A stretch of DNA of 64,000 nucleotides from CAZOEL01 sp964578835 (GTDB lineage Bacteria > Desulfobacterota > Syntrophobacteria > Syntrophobacterales > Syntrophobacteraceae), in assembly GCA_964578835.1 (NCBI GenBank), contig CAZOEL010000023.1, forward strand, positions 1-64,000, read 5' to 3'. The notes under the pieces were generated by a model that did no database searches, was not told the DNA's origin, and saw nothing but the letters and a program-made list of their open reading frames with translations. Made by a program: the position numbers and the translations under genes. This document shows positions 1 through 6,712 of the stretch, piece after piece (the first letter of the stretch is position 1; every line of letters starts with the position of its first letter).

Positions 1-64
1 ACCCCCTTCCGAACCGCTCGTGACTCTTTCGATGTCAAGCGGCTCTCCAGTGATCTTTATCCGT

Positions 65-105
65 GTCAGAGGGCATTAAGGGACGCCCATGAAATTATGC
101 GTTTC
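65..105 (+). repeat. left inverted repeat of RAYT element 1
   Basis: Positions 65-105 are the reverse complement of 1144-1184 with about 36 of 41 matching; 80-105 is a perfect match. It begins GTCAGAGGG and contains GGGACGCCCATGAAATTATG. The TAA stop of the transposase gene is at 95-97 inside it. Confidence 0.85.
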
Positions 106-1111
106 CCTCGTCAACCAAGGAAAGGTCGAGCTCTTTCACAATCTCCTCCCCCCTTCTCACGGCTCTGCTCACGGCGGACTGGGTCAAGTTGAGCGCGCTG
201 CCGACCTCCGTTCCCACAAGTCCCAGTTCCTTGACTGCCCAGTAGGCCGCGACACTTTTGGCTCTCACACGCTCGGGCTCTTTGCCCGAAGACTTGATTC
301 GAGCTTCGGGGATGTTGAAGATCCGAGAAACCCGAGTGAGAATCGCCGCTAAATCGTAGCCTTGATTCCTGAGACGGTATTTGCGCTCCATAGCCTCTCG
401 GGCATCGGCTAGAGCGGATTCCACAAAACCGCCGTCTCCCAGTATCCTTTCATCGCTTTTCATGTGGTCCTTTATCCCGCGAAGCGCCTGCACACCGCTC
501 CATCCTCCCGCACTTCGAACCAAGCCACCCCCGGTCAGCTCCGGCCTTTTCCCCATGGATAACCCACTTTGAACGAAATCTCGATACCTGATGCGAGCCT
601 CCTGCTTTCTTTCAGCAAAAAGGACCCACACCGATTCCGTGTCCTGCCAGCCATCGTCAAGAGCACCCACCAGCCGGCCGTGCCCGCTATAAGGATACCG
701 ATCAAGTTCGCACAGTTTGGAAACGATTCCCGCTCGCAGAGGATTCAGGTGAATGTAGCGCACCAGTTCGAGCAGATAAGGATCTTGCTGGCACAAGATG
801 GATTTGTAGCGGTTCTGGAAGACGTGCCCCGATCGGTGATGACGGCGGTTGAAGTGAACCGCATAGCTTGTCAGAAGGCGACGCATGACGGTCGAAACCG
901 GCACGCAACCGGTTCGAACGAGCAAATGGAAATGGTTGGGAATGAGTGCCCAAGCAAAACAGCTCGTGGAGGTCTCAGAGAAAAGAGCAGCGAGACGTTC
1001 GACAAAATGGTCCCGGTCGGTGTCATCGAAGAAGATCTGCCCCCGCTCGATTCCACGGCATACGATGTGGTGCAATGCACCCGGCACATCAATGCGAGCT
1101 TGTCGTGTCAT
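95..1111 (-). CDS. REP-associated tyrosine transposase with C-terminal DnaA-like HTH
   Basis: A Y1-type (IS200/IS605-like fold) HUH single-strand transposase of the RAYT family. The N-terminal 150 residues carry the hallmark start (RQARIDVPGALHHIVCRG), the HUH metal site NHFHLLV and the region FQNRYKSILC, which should hold the catalytic tyrosine, followed by LVRYIHLNPLRAGIV. Residues ~245-330 form an extra helix-turn-helix region resembling DnaA domain IV (GYDLAAILTRVSRIF ... LGLVGTEVGSALNLTQSAVS), as seen in some RAYTs. At 338 aa it is longer than the ~180-aa short form. The start was placed at the second Met (TRQARID); an upstream Met (1123) is also possible. It probably nicks its flanking inverted repeats. 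Confidence 0.9.
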   Translation of the reverse strand: MTRQARIDVPGALHHIVCRGIERGQIFFDDTDRDHFVERLAALFSETSTSCFAWALIPNHFHLLVRTGCVPVSTVMRRLLTSYAVHFNRRHHRSGHVFQNRYKSILCQQDPYLLELVRYIHLNPLRAGIVSKLCELDRYPYSGHGRLVGALDDGWQDTESVWVLFAERKQEARIRYRDFVQSGLSMGKRPELTGGGLVRSAGGWSGVQALRGIKDHMKSDERILGDGGFVESALADAREAMERKYRLRNQGYDLAAILTRVSRIFNIPEARIKSSGKEPERVRAKSVAAYWAVKELGLVGTEVGSALNLTQSAVSRAVRRGEEIVKELDLSLVDEGNA

Positions 1112-1143
1112 GAAAAAGACCATAGCACAAACGGAAAGGCGAA

Positions 1144-1184
1144 GAAACGCATAATTTCATGGGCGTCCCCTGTTTCCCTCTGTC
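1144..1184 (-). repeat. right inverted repeat of RAYT element 1
   Basis: Reverse-complement partner of 65-105, lying just upstream of the transposase start. The inner 26 nt (1144-1169) are identical to the left arm. Confidence 0.85.
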
Positions 1185-1227
1185 CTGGGTACCAGGCCCT
1201 GCTCATCGGGATGAGATGCCCAAACGG

Positions 1228-1431
1228 CTAAAACCTGGCATTGACGCAATAATAGAGGAGGATTTGATCACCCTTATGACATGAGAGGACCATTCTCATA
1301 GCTTCTCTGGAAGCTAAACGATATCGCTCGCCCTGAAAAAAGTACTGGCCCAATCCGGGATCAGACCGCATCACATCCCAAAAAAGATATTTGCCTATAT
1401 AAGGAAGACCTCCTCCAGCGGGCTCGTCCAA
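1228..1431 (-). CDS. hypothetical protein, leftmost cassette ORF
   Basis: A 67-codon ORF beginning with TTG at the R' end of the attC at 1426-1488, as expected for the next cassette in the array. The protein is rich in aromatic and basic residues (IGKYLFWDVMRSDPGLGQYF, then QILLYYCVNARF). I do not recognise it. It could be a genuine small cassette gene or the remaining 3' part of a longer one. No attC could be found after its stop, where RAYT element 1 begins 44 nt later, so the cassette may have been damaged by that insertion. Confidence 0.4.
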   Translation of the reverse strand: MDEPAGGGLPYIGKYLFWDVMRSDPGLGQYFFQGERYRLASREAMRMVLSCHKGDQILLYYCVNARF

Positions 1432-1488
1432 CGACAGGATAAGATCGTGGGTCGCTGCGCTCTCACGATCTATCCTTATTCGTTAGCT
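1426..1488 (-). other. attC site 1 (compact, 63 nt)
   Basis: On the minus strand it starts AGCTAAC and ends GTTGGAC. The arms GGATAGATCGTG and CACGATCTTATCC pair around a short centre, giving the attC-type imperfect hairpin. It directly follows the stop codon of the gene at 1489-2121. Confidence 0.75.
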
Positions 1489-2121
1489 CTACTCTTGGAT
1501 AATCTTGACAGGAAATGGTTTACCACCTTGATAGCAATCTGCCATACACTTCTGTAGCTGTTTCTGAGTTTCCAAAGTTTCAGGATCGACTGGGAATGAC
1601 ACGATGTTAAGCGGAATAGCCCTTTGTTCCAAAAACATCTCAACGAAGCATTTGCGAATAAAGTTCTGTTCGTCCTCTTGGTCTGAGTAGGCTTTTGGAA
1701 TGTAGCCTGCCTTCTTGATGTGGACCTTATCGAAATCGAATCCCAAAGAGACTCCCATTTCGTAAAGAAGATCGGAAAGGAGATCGTTCTTCTTCTCCAC
1801 CCAGACTTTGGCCATGGGTTCATCATCTTTAGGAAAAGACGCAAGATGATCAAGATATGTCTTCCACGCGTTGACGACTTTGGTGTAGTGTTTGCCTTGG
1901 AACTCCAGGCCAACCATATTCAGAGCCACAACATGTTGATATGCCAACGTAGCTGCACGGGTAGCCATCAGATCTTTGAAGACCTGCACTTTTCGTGCTT
2001 TGTTTTCCTTGAGCCCTTCAAGATACTTCTGAATCTGCACGGCAAGAATTGGACCTGCGATAACCGCGAGGATTGTGAGCCAAGCAGATATTCCTATCCC
2101 AAGAACCTGTGTCTCGTGCAT
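1489..2121 (-). CDS. cassette-encoded membrane-anchored protein (DUF6680-like)
   Basis: A 210-aa protein with one N-terminal membrane helix (about residues 8-30, ISAWLTILAVIAGPILAV) followed by a charged, mostly helical cytoplasmic part. The segment KARKVQVFKDLMATRAATLA with the following HVVALNMVGLEFQGK and VVNAWKTYLDHL resembles, from memory, the uncharacterised family DUF6680; this would need a profile search. No catalytic motif is visible. GGAG precedes the ATG by a suitable distance. The stop codon abuts attC site 1, and the attC of the preceding cassette (2152-2258) ends 30 nt upstream of its start, so it is a complete cassette with its own ribosome binding site. Confidence 0.75.
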   Translation of the reverse strand: MHETQVLGIGISAWLTILAVIAGPILAVQIQKYLEGLKENKARKVQVFKDLMATRAATLAYQHVVALNMVGLEFQGKHYTKVVNAWKTYLDHLASFPKDDEPMAKVWVEKKNDLLSDLLYEMGVSLGFDFDKVHIKKAGYIPKAYSDQEDEQNFIRKCFVEMFLEQRAIPLNIVSFPVDPETLETQKQLQKCMADCYQGGKPFPVKIIQE

Positions 2122-2151
2122 TGAGAGTCTCCAATTCTGATGAGGATCGCA

Positions 2152-2258
2152 AGCTAACGACGCCCATCACCGACCCCCAACCACGCGGCAAAGGAGCTTG
2201 AGAAAGCGCCTGCTGATTGTCACCGCGTGGTTGCGGGTCGGTGATGGGCATGTTGGGT
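2152..2258 (-). other. attC site 2 (107 nt)
   Basis: Read on the minus strand: ACCCAAC at one end and GTTAGCT at the other. The arms GCCCATCACCGACCC and GGGTCGGTGATGGGC pair almost perfectly and continue through CAACCACGCGG/CCGCGTGGTTG; the central ~45 nt are unpaired. It lies 6 nt downstream of the stop codon of the gene at 2265-3050. Confidence 0.9.
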
Positions 2259-2264
2259 TCTGTA

Positions 2265-3050
2265 TTATAATTGAAGAAAGAAGCTGACTAAGTCTGCATC
2301 AACTTTCATCTTCTCCAGGAATGTATCAAAGAAATCGAAATTTAAGATATCAATCAAAAAGTACTCGTTCCTATTGCTGCCATTGGAGGCCATGTAGGCA
2401 TAGTTGACCTCAAGTTGAAAGTTTTCTAGGATCTTCAATGGGTCAGAATCGAAGTCAACTTCAACTCTGTATAGATTTTCAAAGCTATTGCAGACAATGA
2501 TTGGGTAGCTTACGGAACTGAGAATGTAGCTCCTTCTACCGCTTGGAACCTTGATTATTGACCCTTTGTCACGGTAATACACCATCGCATTCAGGCTTTG
2601 GTTTAGTGCCTTATAAAATACTTCGTTGTCTGAGGATTTCTTGCCTTCTTCTGCAAATAGTTTGGCTATTCTATCACTGCCTTCAATATAGTGGTGTTTT
2701 TCGGTATAAGTGTTGTCTTTTCTCAATGGAGTTGTGGACGTAACGAGATCTTCTGCCGCTTTCTTGTCCTTGTCATGGAACCAAAACACGGATTTCTGTG
2801 ATATGTATTTACATTCGATGAACAACTTTACATTGACTGTTCCGCAGAACTTTCCCCAAGTGTCCTTTGCTTCAAAGGCTTTCTCAGCAATTAAGTCTAT
2901 CTCTCTCGGCTTATTTGATATGTTGTCATTATAATACGGGCTTATTAAAACGGTCCAGCCTTTGGATTGTAGATATTTTAATACCTTGCAATGGAATGTG
3001 TTTCCGCTCTGCGCAACGATTGCCTTCGCTTTGTCTATGTCATGTGACAT
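2265..3050 (-). CDS. cassette-encoded PD-(D/E)XK-like nuclease
   Basis: A 261-aa protein whose N-terminal 85 residues look like a restriction-endonuclease fold: GNTFHCKVLKYLQSKGWTVL (helix and first strand), then an acidic residue in REIDLIAEK and the E-x-K pair in LFIECKYI, the typical D...ExK catalytic spacing. The rest (residues ~110-261) has no motif I know. A strong ribosome binding site (GGGGG) precedes the ATG. The gene is visibly more AT-rich than the chromosome around it, consistent with horizontal origin. Known proteins of this arrangement include Mrr-like and DUF-type nucleases; a role in defence against foreign DNA is plausible but unproved. Confidence 0.75.
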   Translation of the reverse strand: MSHDIDKAKAIVAQSGNTFHCKVLKYLQSKGWTVLISPYYNDNISNKPREIDLIAEKAFEAKDTWGKFCGTVNVKLFIECKYISQKSVFWFHDKDKKAAEDLVTSTTPLRKDNTYTEKHHYIEGSDRIAKLFAEEGKKSSDNEVFYKALNQSLNAMVYYRDKGSIIKVPSGRRSYILSSVSYPIIVCNSFENLYRVEVDFDSDPLKILENFQLEVNYAYMASNGSNRNEYFLIDILNFDFFDTFLEKMKVDADLVSFFLQL

Positions 3051-3070
3051 CTATTCCCCCTATACGTGGA

Positions 3071-3077
3071 ACCTAAC
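3071..3077 (-). other. possible attC R' remnant
   Basis: GTTAGGT on the minus strand, in the place where the attC of the cassette at 3713-4153 should end, 4 nt from the edge of RAYT element 2. No matching RYYYAAC half was found on the far side of the element, so the site is incomplete or was destroyed. Confidence 0.3.
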
Positions 3078-3080
3078 CCT

Positions 3081-3118
3081 GAGCCATGTAGGGTGGGCAC
3101 GGCCTTTTGTGCCCACCA
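3081..3118 (+). repeat. REP hairpin, left copy
   Basis: GAGCCATGTAGGGTGGGCAC followed by a short loop and GTGCCCACC. Inverted partner of 3726-3763. Confidence 0.85.
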
Positions 3119-3122
3119 GTGC

Positions 3123-3671
3123 TCATTCTCCGAATCCGTACTCAGCTATCCTATCCATTTCACCGCCCCACTCTTTCGGGTAAACGCCCATCCTGACATA
3201 TCGATGAAAGGTGGAATAGGGCCAATCGACTACTCTTCTGACCAGTCCGTGCTTGACTGGATTGAAGTGCGTGTAATCCATGTAAACCTGGTATTCCTCC
3301 TCACTTCGAATCTGATGCTCCCAGTATCTTCTCTGCCAGATCGTTGTTTCCCTGTGCTTGAGCTTTGAATCGTTCATCCATTCCTGCATGTGGTAAAGGG
3401 ACTTTGCCCGCTTGGAGAACCCCGATTTGATCAGGCTCCAGCGCATTGAAAAATCAAAGCTATCCCCAGGCAGAGTCCAGATACAGTGCATATGCTCGGG
3501 GAGCAGCACCCAGGCATCAATGGTGAAGGGGTGTCTTCGTCGAACCTCCTTTACCACCTCCCGAAGCATCTGCCTGCTTTCGGGTTGATCAAACAGGAGC
3601 CTGCGCCGGTAGGTCACAACTGTGAAAAAGAATGTTCCTCCAGGGTGTTTGGCCCGACGATACTTTGACAT
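3123..3671 (-). CDS. REP-associated tyrosine transposase, short form
   Basis: A 182-aa Y1/HUH transposase. It shows the RAYT start MSKYRRAKHPGGTFFFTVVT, the HUH site PEHMHCIWTLP, and the C-terminal YRRRL ... TIWQRRYWEHQIRSEEEY ... YTHFNPVKHGLV segment, which should hold the catalytic tyrosine. The start was chosen at the Met that begins the conserved domain; the open frame continues 22 codons upstream into the REP. Unlike the transposase at 95-1111 it has no C-terminal helix-turn-helix extension, so the two belong to different RAYT subgroups. Its two flanking REP palindromes are the likely substrates. Confidence 0.9.
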   Translation of the reverse strand: MSKYRRAKHPGGTFFFTVVTYRRRLLFDQPESRQMLREVVKEVRRRHPFTIDAWVLLPEHMHCIWTLPGDSFDFSMRWSLIKSGFSKRAKSLYHMQEWMNDSKLKHRETTIWQRRYWEHQIRSEEEYQVYMDYTHFNPVKHGLVRRVVDWPYSTFHRYVRMGVYPKEWGGEMDRIAEYGFGE

Positions 3672-3712
3672 CCCTTTGCTCGGCTTGTGAGTAGCTGCAT
3701 TATCGTGCTTGT

Positions 3713-4153
3713 TCAAAGACAAGATTGGTGGGCACAAAAAGACGTGCCCACCCTACCTGGCTCAAGCACTTCATTCGGCCAGCAAAACCATCGCTCGGTT
3801 GGAGACTTCCATTCACCATCGACAGACATCGGAATTCGAACCTCGAATGGGGTGCCGTAAACGAGGACAACACTGGCAGCACAGTTCTCGTTCTTTGCTT
3901 TCATGGCATCGCCGTATCTTCGATAATACCATTCAGACACTTTCTGGTAAAAGAACTTGAACCAAGGTTTTTCAAGCATGTCCTCCTTGCTTTCGTTTCG
4001 TATCTCCACAATGCAATACTCGACGAAATCGAGGGTCGCATGGAGGGGCCTTTCCCTCAACGGTGTCTTTGTCTGTGCCAGAATTTCGTCGAATATTGGA
4101 AGCTGATACTCGAAGAAGTCAATAAGATCATTGTCGTCTAGTTTTTCGTCCAT
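3713..4153 (-). CDS. hypothetical cassette protein, 3' end altered by RAYT insertion
   Basis: A 146-codon ORF. The first ~132 residues (MDEKLDDNDLIDFFEYQLPI ... WFCWPNEVLEPG) look like a genuine soluble, acidic protein; I do not recognise the family. The last ~14 residues are translated from the right REP of RAYT element 2, so the native C-terminus is missing or replaced. If the element is removed between its repeats, the frame would stop shortly after NEVLE, suggesting only a few residues were lost. No attC is intact downstream; a possible R' remnant is at 3071-3077. Treat the annotated end as an insertion artefact. Confidence 0.6.
   Translation of the reverse strand: MDEKLDDNDLIDFFEYQLPIFDEILAQTKTPLRERPLHATLDFVEYCIVEIRNESKEDMLEKPWFKFFYQKVSEWYYRRYGDAMKAKNENCAASVVLVYGTPFEVRIPMSVDGEWKSPTERWFCWPNEVLEPGRVGTSFCAHQSCL
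3726..3763 (-). repeat. REP hairpin, right copy
   Basis: Reverse complement of 3081-3118 with three mismatches; it forms its own 9-bp GGTGGGCAC/GTGCCCACC stem. Confidence 0.85.
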
Positions 4154-4177
4154 AACATGGCCTTACTTATCTCACCA

Positions 4178-4287
4178 GCATAACGCTGCGGTTGAGCGGC
4201 ACCAAACCACGCGGCCAATGAGCTATAGAAAACGCCGACCAATGCGCTCCGCGTGATTTGGTGTCCGGCTCGAACCGCTTGTTAGCG
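4178..4287 (-). other. attC site 3 (110 nt)
   Basis: Minus-strand CGCTAAC at one end and GTTATGC at the other. Arms GCGGTTCGAGCCGGACACCA and TGGTGCCGCTCAACCGC pair with a few mismatches and continue as ATCACGCGG/CCGCGTGG. It follows the gene at 4332-5126 by 44 nt. Confidence 0.9.
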
Positions 4288-4331
4288 GATATTTTACCTT
4301 AAGAATCAATGTCTTATGCAAACTAATGCTC

Positions 4332-5126
4332 TTAATCTTTCAATAATTCAATTTCACAAACAGTCCAGCCTTTGACGTTTATATATTGAGCAACTTTTGT
4401 CGGTGACTTAGGTGAAAACCTGTATTTAGCTGACTTCCCTGCAGCCTTAATTGTGAGGGTAATTTCCACTTTCTCGCCCTTTCCTATCAGGTCAAGGAAC
4501 TCACCCTTTGAGATAGCGTAAGCCATTGCATTTGAAGGTTCTCCCTGCCTTGGCGCAAAAGCTATTTCTTTGTGTTCTACTCCATTTGGTGGAACTGTGA
4601 ATGCACATGCATCTCCGACAAAAGTAAAATTCAACTTCGTTGGGTCTTTTCTATCCTTTTGCGTATGAACAAAGTCTTCCCAATAGAATTCAGCTTTTTT
4701 TGCTTTCCCAAGGGCGAGGCTGAGTTCAACCCGTTCAACAATCGATGTCTTATCAGAATTTTCGTTCTTGAACTGGAGTGGAATAGTGACTCGGACTACT
4801 AATTGTTTTTCTTTTTGAGAAAATACATATTCATCAACGTAAAAAGTGGATTCCTCGGGAATGAATAGCGATATGCTCTCTGGTGAGAAGTGGCGGTATA
4901 TGGAAGTGACTATAGAAAAAACAGACAAAAGGAGAGCAATTATAGCAACAGGATCAATTTCGGTCTTAATCTTAAGATTTCTATAGAACTCACGGAAGGA
5001 AGAGCGACCTTCGGGTGGCCGCTCTTCTTGTTGACCTAAAGATCTCTCGGAGCCGTGAAGATTCTCATCAACATCAGAACGATTCTGGCCATTTTGACCC
5101 TCCTTCTTTGTAGCGTCCATAGCCAT
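4332..5126 (-). CDS. cassette-encoded single-pass membrane protein of unknown function
   Basis: A 264-aa protein: a hydrophilic, Gln/Glu/Arg-rich N-terminal tail (residues 1-55), one membrane helix (about residues 58-77, DPVAIIALLLSVFSIVTSIY) and a ~185-residue domain rich in beta-strand-like segments (FIPEESTFYVDEYVFSQKEK, LVVRVTIPLQFKNENSD). With the N-terminus in the cytoplasm the domain would face the periplasm. No family is recognised. GAGGAGGT precedes the ATG. The composition is AT-rich relative to the chromosome to the right. Confidence 0.7.
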   Translation of the reverse strand: MAMDATKKEGQNGQNRSDVDENLHGSERSLGQQEERPPEGRSSFREFYRNLKIKTEIDPVAIIALLLSVFSIVTSIYRHFSPESISLFIPEESTFYVDEYVFSQKEKQLVVRVTIPLQFKNENSDKTSIVERVELSLALGKAKKAEFYWEDFVHTQKDRKDPTKLNFTFVGDACAFTVPPNGVEHKEIAFAPRQGEPSNAMAYAISKGEFLDLIGKGEKVEITLTIKAAGKSAKYRFSPKSPTKVAQYINVKGWTVCEIELLKD

Positions 5127-5174
5127 AAATACCTCCTCTTGGTAAGCTTTCCTCTTACGTTTGTCAAGATCGCA

Positions 5175-5222
5175 CGCTAACGCGGTGATGAGCGGTTCAT
5201 CCGCTCAATCACCTGGTTATCT
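5175..5222 (-). other. attC site 4 (very compact, 48 nt)
   Basis: Minus-strand AGATAAC at one end, GTTAGCG at the other. The arms GGTGATTGAGCGG and CCGCTCATCACC pair around ATGAA with one bulged base. It is shorter than most attC sites and overlaps the last codons of the 59-aa gene at 5209-5388. Confidence 0.75.
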
Positions 5223-5388
5223 CTTCAATCTCAGCTATCCATTGATCAGTAATTACGGAGGCCCCTCGCATTTCCAACGCATGCTTCTGCGCCTCCTCGG
5301 TTCCGAGCTTTTCCAGGGCTTTCGCCGATGCCTGTAACCACAAAATAGTGGTTTGCAGGACATCAACCGCTTTTTCCTCTTTTGTCAT
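5209..5388 (-). CDS. 59-aa cassette protein of unknown function
   Basis: A small gene between two attC sites. The product begins MTKEEKAVDVLQTTILWLQA and ends AEIEEITR; it is predicted helical and amphipathic, with no membrane segment. Its stop codon lies inside attC site 4, so gene and recombination site overlap. The start is an ATG 15 nt from the end of attC site 5, with only a weak ribosome binding site (ACGAGG). Its placement exactly between two attC sites, with an intact frame, is the main support. Confidence 0.6.
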   Translation of the reverse strand: MTKEEKAVDVLQTTILWLQASAKALEKLGTEEAQKHALEMRGASVITDQWIAEIEEITR

Positions 5389-5402
5389 GTTTTGCCTCGT
5401 GG

Positions 5403-5514
5403 AGATAACATTGAGGCTAAGCGGCGGCGCGAGAATGGTATGGACTACCCAAAAAAGGCACTGGATGTGACGACATCACGTGGCCGCGCCGTCCGCTTGA
5501 GCCTTTGGTTCGGC
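5403..5514 (-). other. attC site 5 (112 nt)
   Basis: Minus-strand GCCGAAC at one end and GTTATCT at the other. Arms AGGCTCAAGCGGACGGCGCG and CGCGCCGCCGCTTAGCCT pair with a short mismatch. It directly follows the stop codon of the gene at 5515-6063. Confidence 0.85.
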
Positions 5515-6063
5515 TCAGCCGTCCTTGTCTTTTGGCATCATTTGGAAGAAGCGCTCGCACCTTTGCCAGACATCATCAGTGGATTCTGTCCTGAATACTT
5601 CGGTATGTAGGCGCTCACAACCTTGGGTGACGCAGTCAATGGCCGTCTTCTCCCAAAGGTTCCTGCATGGCCATGTGGCGAGAACCTTTAGGAAAGGTGC
5701 TGAACACTTCAGTGTGCGCAGGCGCTCAGGAAGACTGGTGGCGAAGCCAACTTTGAAACGGCCAGGATCGTGATCGGGTTCTAATTGAAGGAGGTAAAAG
5801 ACGCCCTGTTCCGCTATGGCGGTGACGAGGCCATTTTCGTCAGCCACACTTCGGTTCGCAACAGCCGTCAAGCGGATTTCTTCGGCAAATCGCTGAGCGT
5901 CATCACTCGATATGTATGCGATGACTTGCCCACGGTTTGTTTTGCTGTTCCCCGGTCGCTTTACAGTTTCAATCCCAAGCCGAGCGAGGACCTTAAATAC
6001 GGTTTGCTTACGCATGCCGTGCTGGGCGGCAAGGTCAATCACTGAAATGCTGCTTTCAGGCAT
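5515..6063 (-). CDS. cassette-encoded GIY-YIG (T5orf172-like) protein with N-terminal HTH
   Basis: A 182-aa protein. Residues 1-35 form a helix-turn-helix-like segment (VIDLAAQHGMRKQTVFKVLA). Residues ~85-175 resemble the T5orf172/MUG113 branch of the GIY-YIG fold: GVFYLLQLEPDHDPGRFKVG in place of the GIY and YIG strands, followed by LPERLRTLKCSAPF, TWPCRNLWEKTAID (with the conserved Glu) and ERLHTEVFR. The tyrosines of the classical motif are partly replaced, as is usual for T5orf172. Proteins of this type often occur in phages and cassettes; DNA binding or nicking is plausible. The stop codon abuts attC site 5 and the start lies 13 nt after attC site 6. Confidence 0.7.
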   Translation of the reverse strand: MPESSISVIDLAAQHGMRKQTVFKVLARLGIETVKRPGNSKTNRGQVIAYISSDDAQRFAEEIRLTAVANRSVADENGLVTAIAEQGVFYLLQLEPDHDPGRFKVGFATSLPERLRTLKCSAPFLKVLATWPCRNLWEKTAIDCVTQGCERLHTEVFRTESTDDVWQRCERFFQMMPKDKDG

Positions 6064-6076
6064 AAACTTGCCCTCT

Positions 6077-6161
6077 TGCGAACATCAGGGCTTATACACA
6101 GCGGCCAAGGATTGTCCCAGAATCCGATGTGGTCCACAGTCGCTGCAGTCCTAGGTTCGCC
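6077..6161 (-). other. attC site 6 (85 nt, degenerate stem)
   Basis: Minus-strand GGCGAAC and GTTCGCA ends are complementary. Inner pairing is weaker (CTAGGACT ... GCAGCG with CGCTG ... AGCCCTGAT). It lies 3 nt after the antitoxin stop codon and 13 nt before the next cassette gene. Confidence 0.7.
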
Positions 6162-6164
6162 GGC

Positions 6165-6428
6165 CTATGCCGATGAGTCCACTCTTTTTGTCTTTGTTTT
6201 GCTTCCAGATTTCGGCAAATTCCTAAGCTGTATAACCAAACGGAGAGCTTCATTTACGGCCTGGTCCGTTGGGAAAGCTTGGGCTATATCCTCGTCCAGC
6301 AAAACCAGATTGGTGCCCTCGTGGAACCTGTCTGAGTATTTGCCCTGGACCCCAGTTTTGAGTAGTTCATCAAGGTCGTATTCTTCCCTAAGCTCATCAG
6401 CTTTTTCGTCTCTGGATTTCCTCTTCAT
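6165..6428 (-). CDS. antitoxin partner of BrnT-like toxin
   Basis: An ~87-aa acidic/basic protein beginning MKRKSRDEKADELREEYDLD. The segment LLKTGVQGKYSDRFHEGTNL and VLLDEDIAQAFPTDQAVNEA is typical of a family of small proteins encoded beside BrnT-type toxins, with a C-terminal ribbon-helix-helix-like dimer segment. The frame overlaps the 3' end of the toxin gene by about 32 nt, showing translational coupling in one two-gene cassette; an upstream Met at 6464 is less likely. It should bind and neutralise the toxin and may repress the cassette promoter. Confidence 0.75.
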   Translation of the reverse strand: MKRKSRDEKADELREEYDLDELLKTGVQGKYSDRFHEGTNLVLLDEDIAQAFPTDQAVNEALRLVIQLRNLPKSGSKTKTKRVDSSA

Positions 6429-6690
6429 ATGCTCTTCTCTCTCGACGGGTAAGCTCCCGTGCACTGATGATACGGATTCGGTCTCCCCGGTCAGTATGTG
6501 CGACCATCAAAAGTCGACCGGCGGCCGATGATCCGAAGATGATGGAACGTTCTTCGTCTTCGGAATGATCGGGATCGTAGGTAGTGATGCTCAATGGATC
6601 CCTGAAGACTGTGGCAGCCTCCTTGAAAGCAACTCCATGCTTTCGAAGGTTCATCCTCGCCTTAGCCGGATCCCATTCAAATTGTATCAT
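6397..6690 (-). CDS. BrnT family toxin
   Basis: A 97-aa protein starting MIQFEWDPAKARMNLRKHGV, the signature of BrnT/DUF497 (W-D-x-x-K-A-x-x-N-x-x-K-H-G-V), followed by FRDPLSITTYDPDHSEDEER, IIFGSSAAGRLLMVAHTDRG and IRIISARELTRRERRAYEE. The family adopts a RelE-like RNase fold and inhibits translation. The open frame runs upstream through attC site 7, so the start was set at the Met that begins the domain; a Met four codons upstream is possible. With the overlapping antitoxin it forms a toxin-antitoxin cassette, a common stabiliser of cassette arrays. Confidence 0.9.
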   Translation of the reverse strand: MIQFEWDPAKARMNLRKHGVAFKEAATVFRDPLSITTYDPDHSEDEERSIIFGSSAAGRLLMVAHTDRGDRIRIISARELTRRERRAYEEEIQRRKS

Positions 6691-6712
6691 AACTCTTCTC
6701 ATACTTATCGAA

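Larger units (their letters stand above)
65..1184 (-). mobile_element. RAYT element 1 bounded by 41-nt inverted repeats
   Basis: A single-gene element consisting of a REP-associated tyrosine transposase gene between two long inverted repeats at 65-105 and 1144-1184. The inner 26 nt of the two arms (80-105 and 1144-1169) are identical and the outer 15 nt match with about five mismatches. The transposase stop codon lies inside the left arm. Such a layout is known for RAYT genes, which sit between inverted REP-type sequences and act on them. The element lies at the distal (left) edge of the cassette array and may have truncated the last cassette. Whether it is a true insertion cannot be proved without an empty site. 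Confidence 0.75.
3081..3763 (-). mobile_element. RAYT element 2 bounded by palindromic REP sequences
   Basis: A short RAYT transposase gene between two inverted copies of a 38-nt sequence (3081-3118 and 3726-3763) that match with three differences. Each copy is itself a palindrome (GGTGGGCAC ... GTGCCCACC), the classical REP hairpin. The element lies inside the cassette array: the gene on its right (3713-4153) reads into the right REP before it stops. Confidence 0.85.

Noticed and set aside
1..64. Possible tenth attC or cassette remnant left of RAYT element 1
   Set aside because: A GCCGCT/AGCGGT stem with GTTCGGA is visible on the minus strand, but the other end lacks an RYYYAAC box and the window ends too soon.
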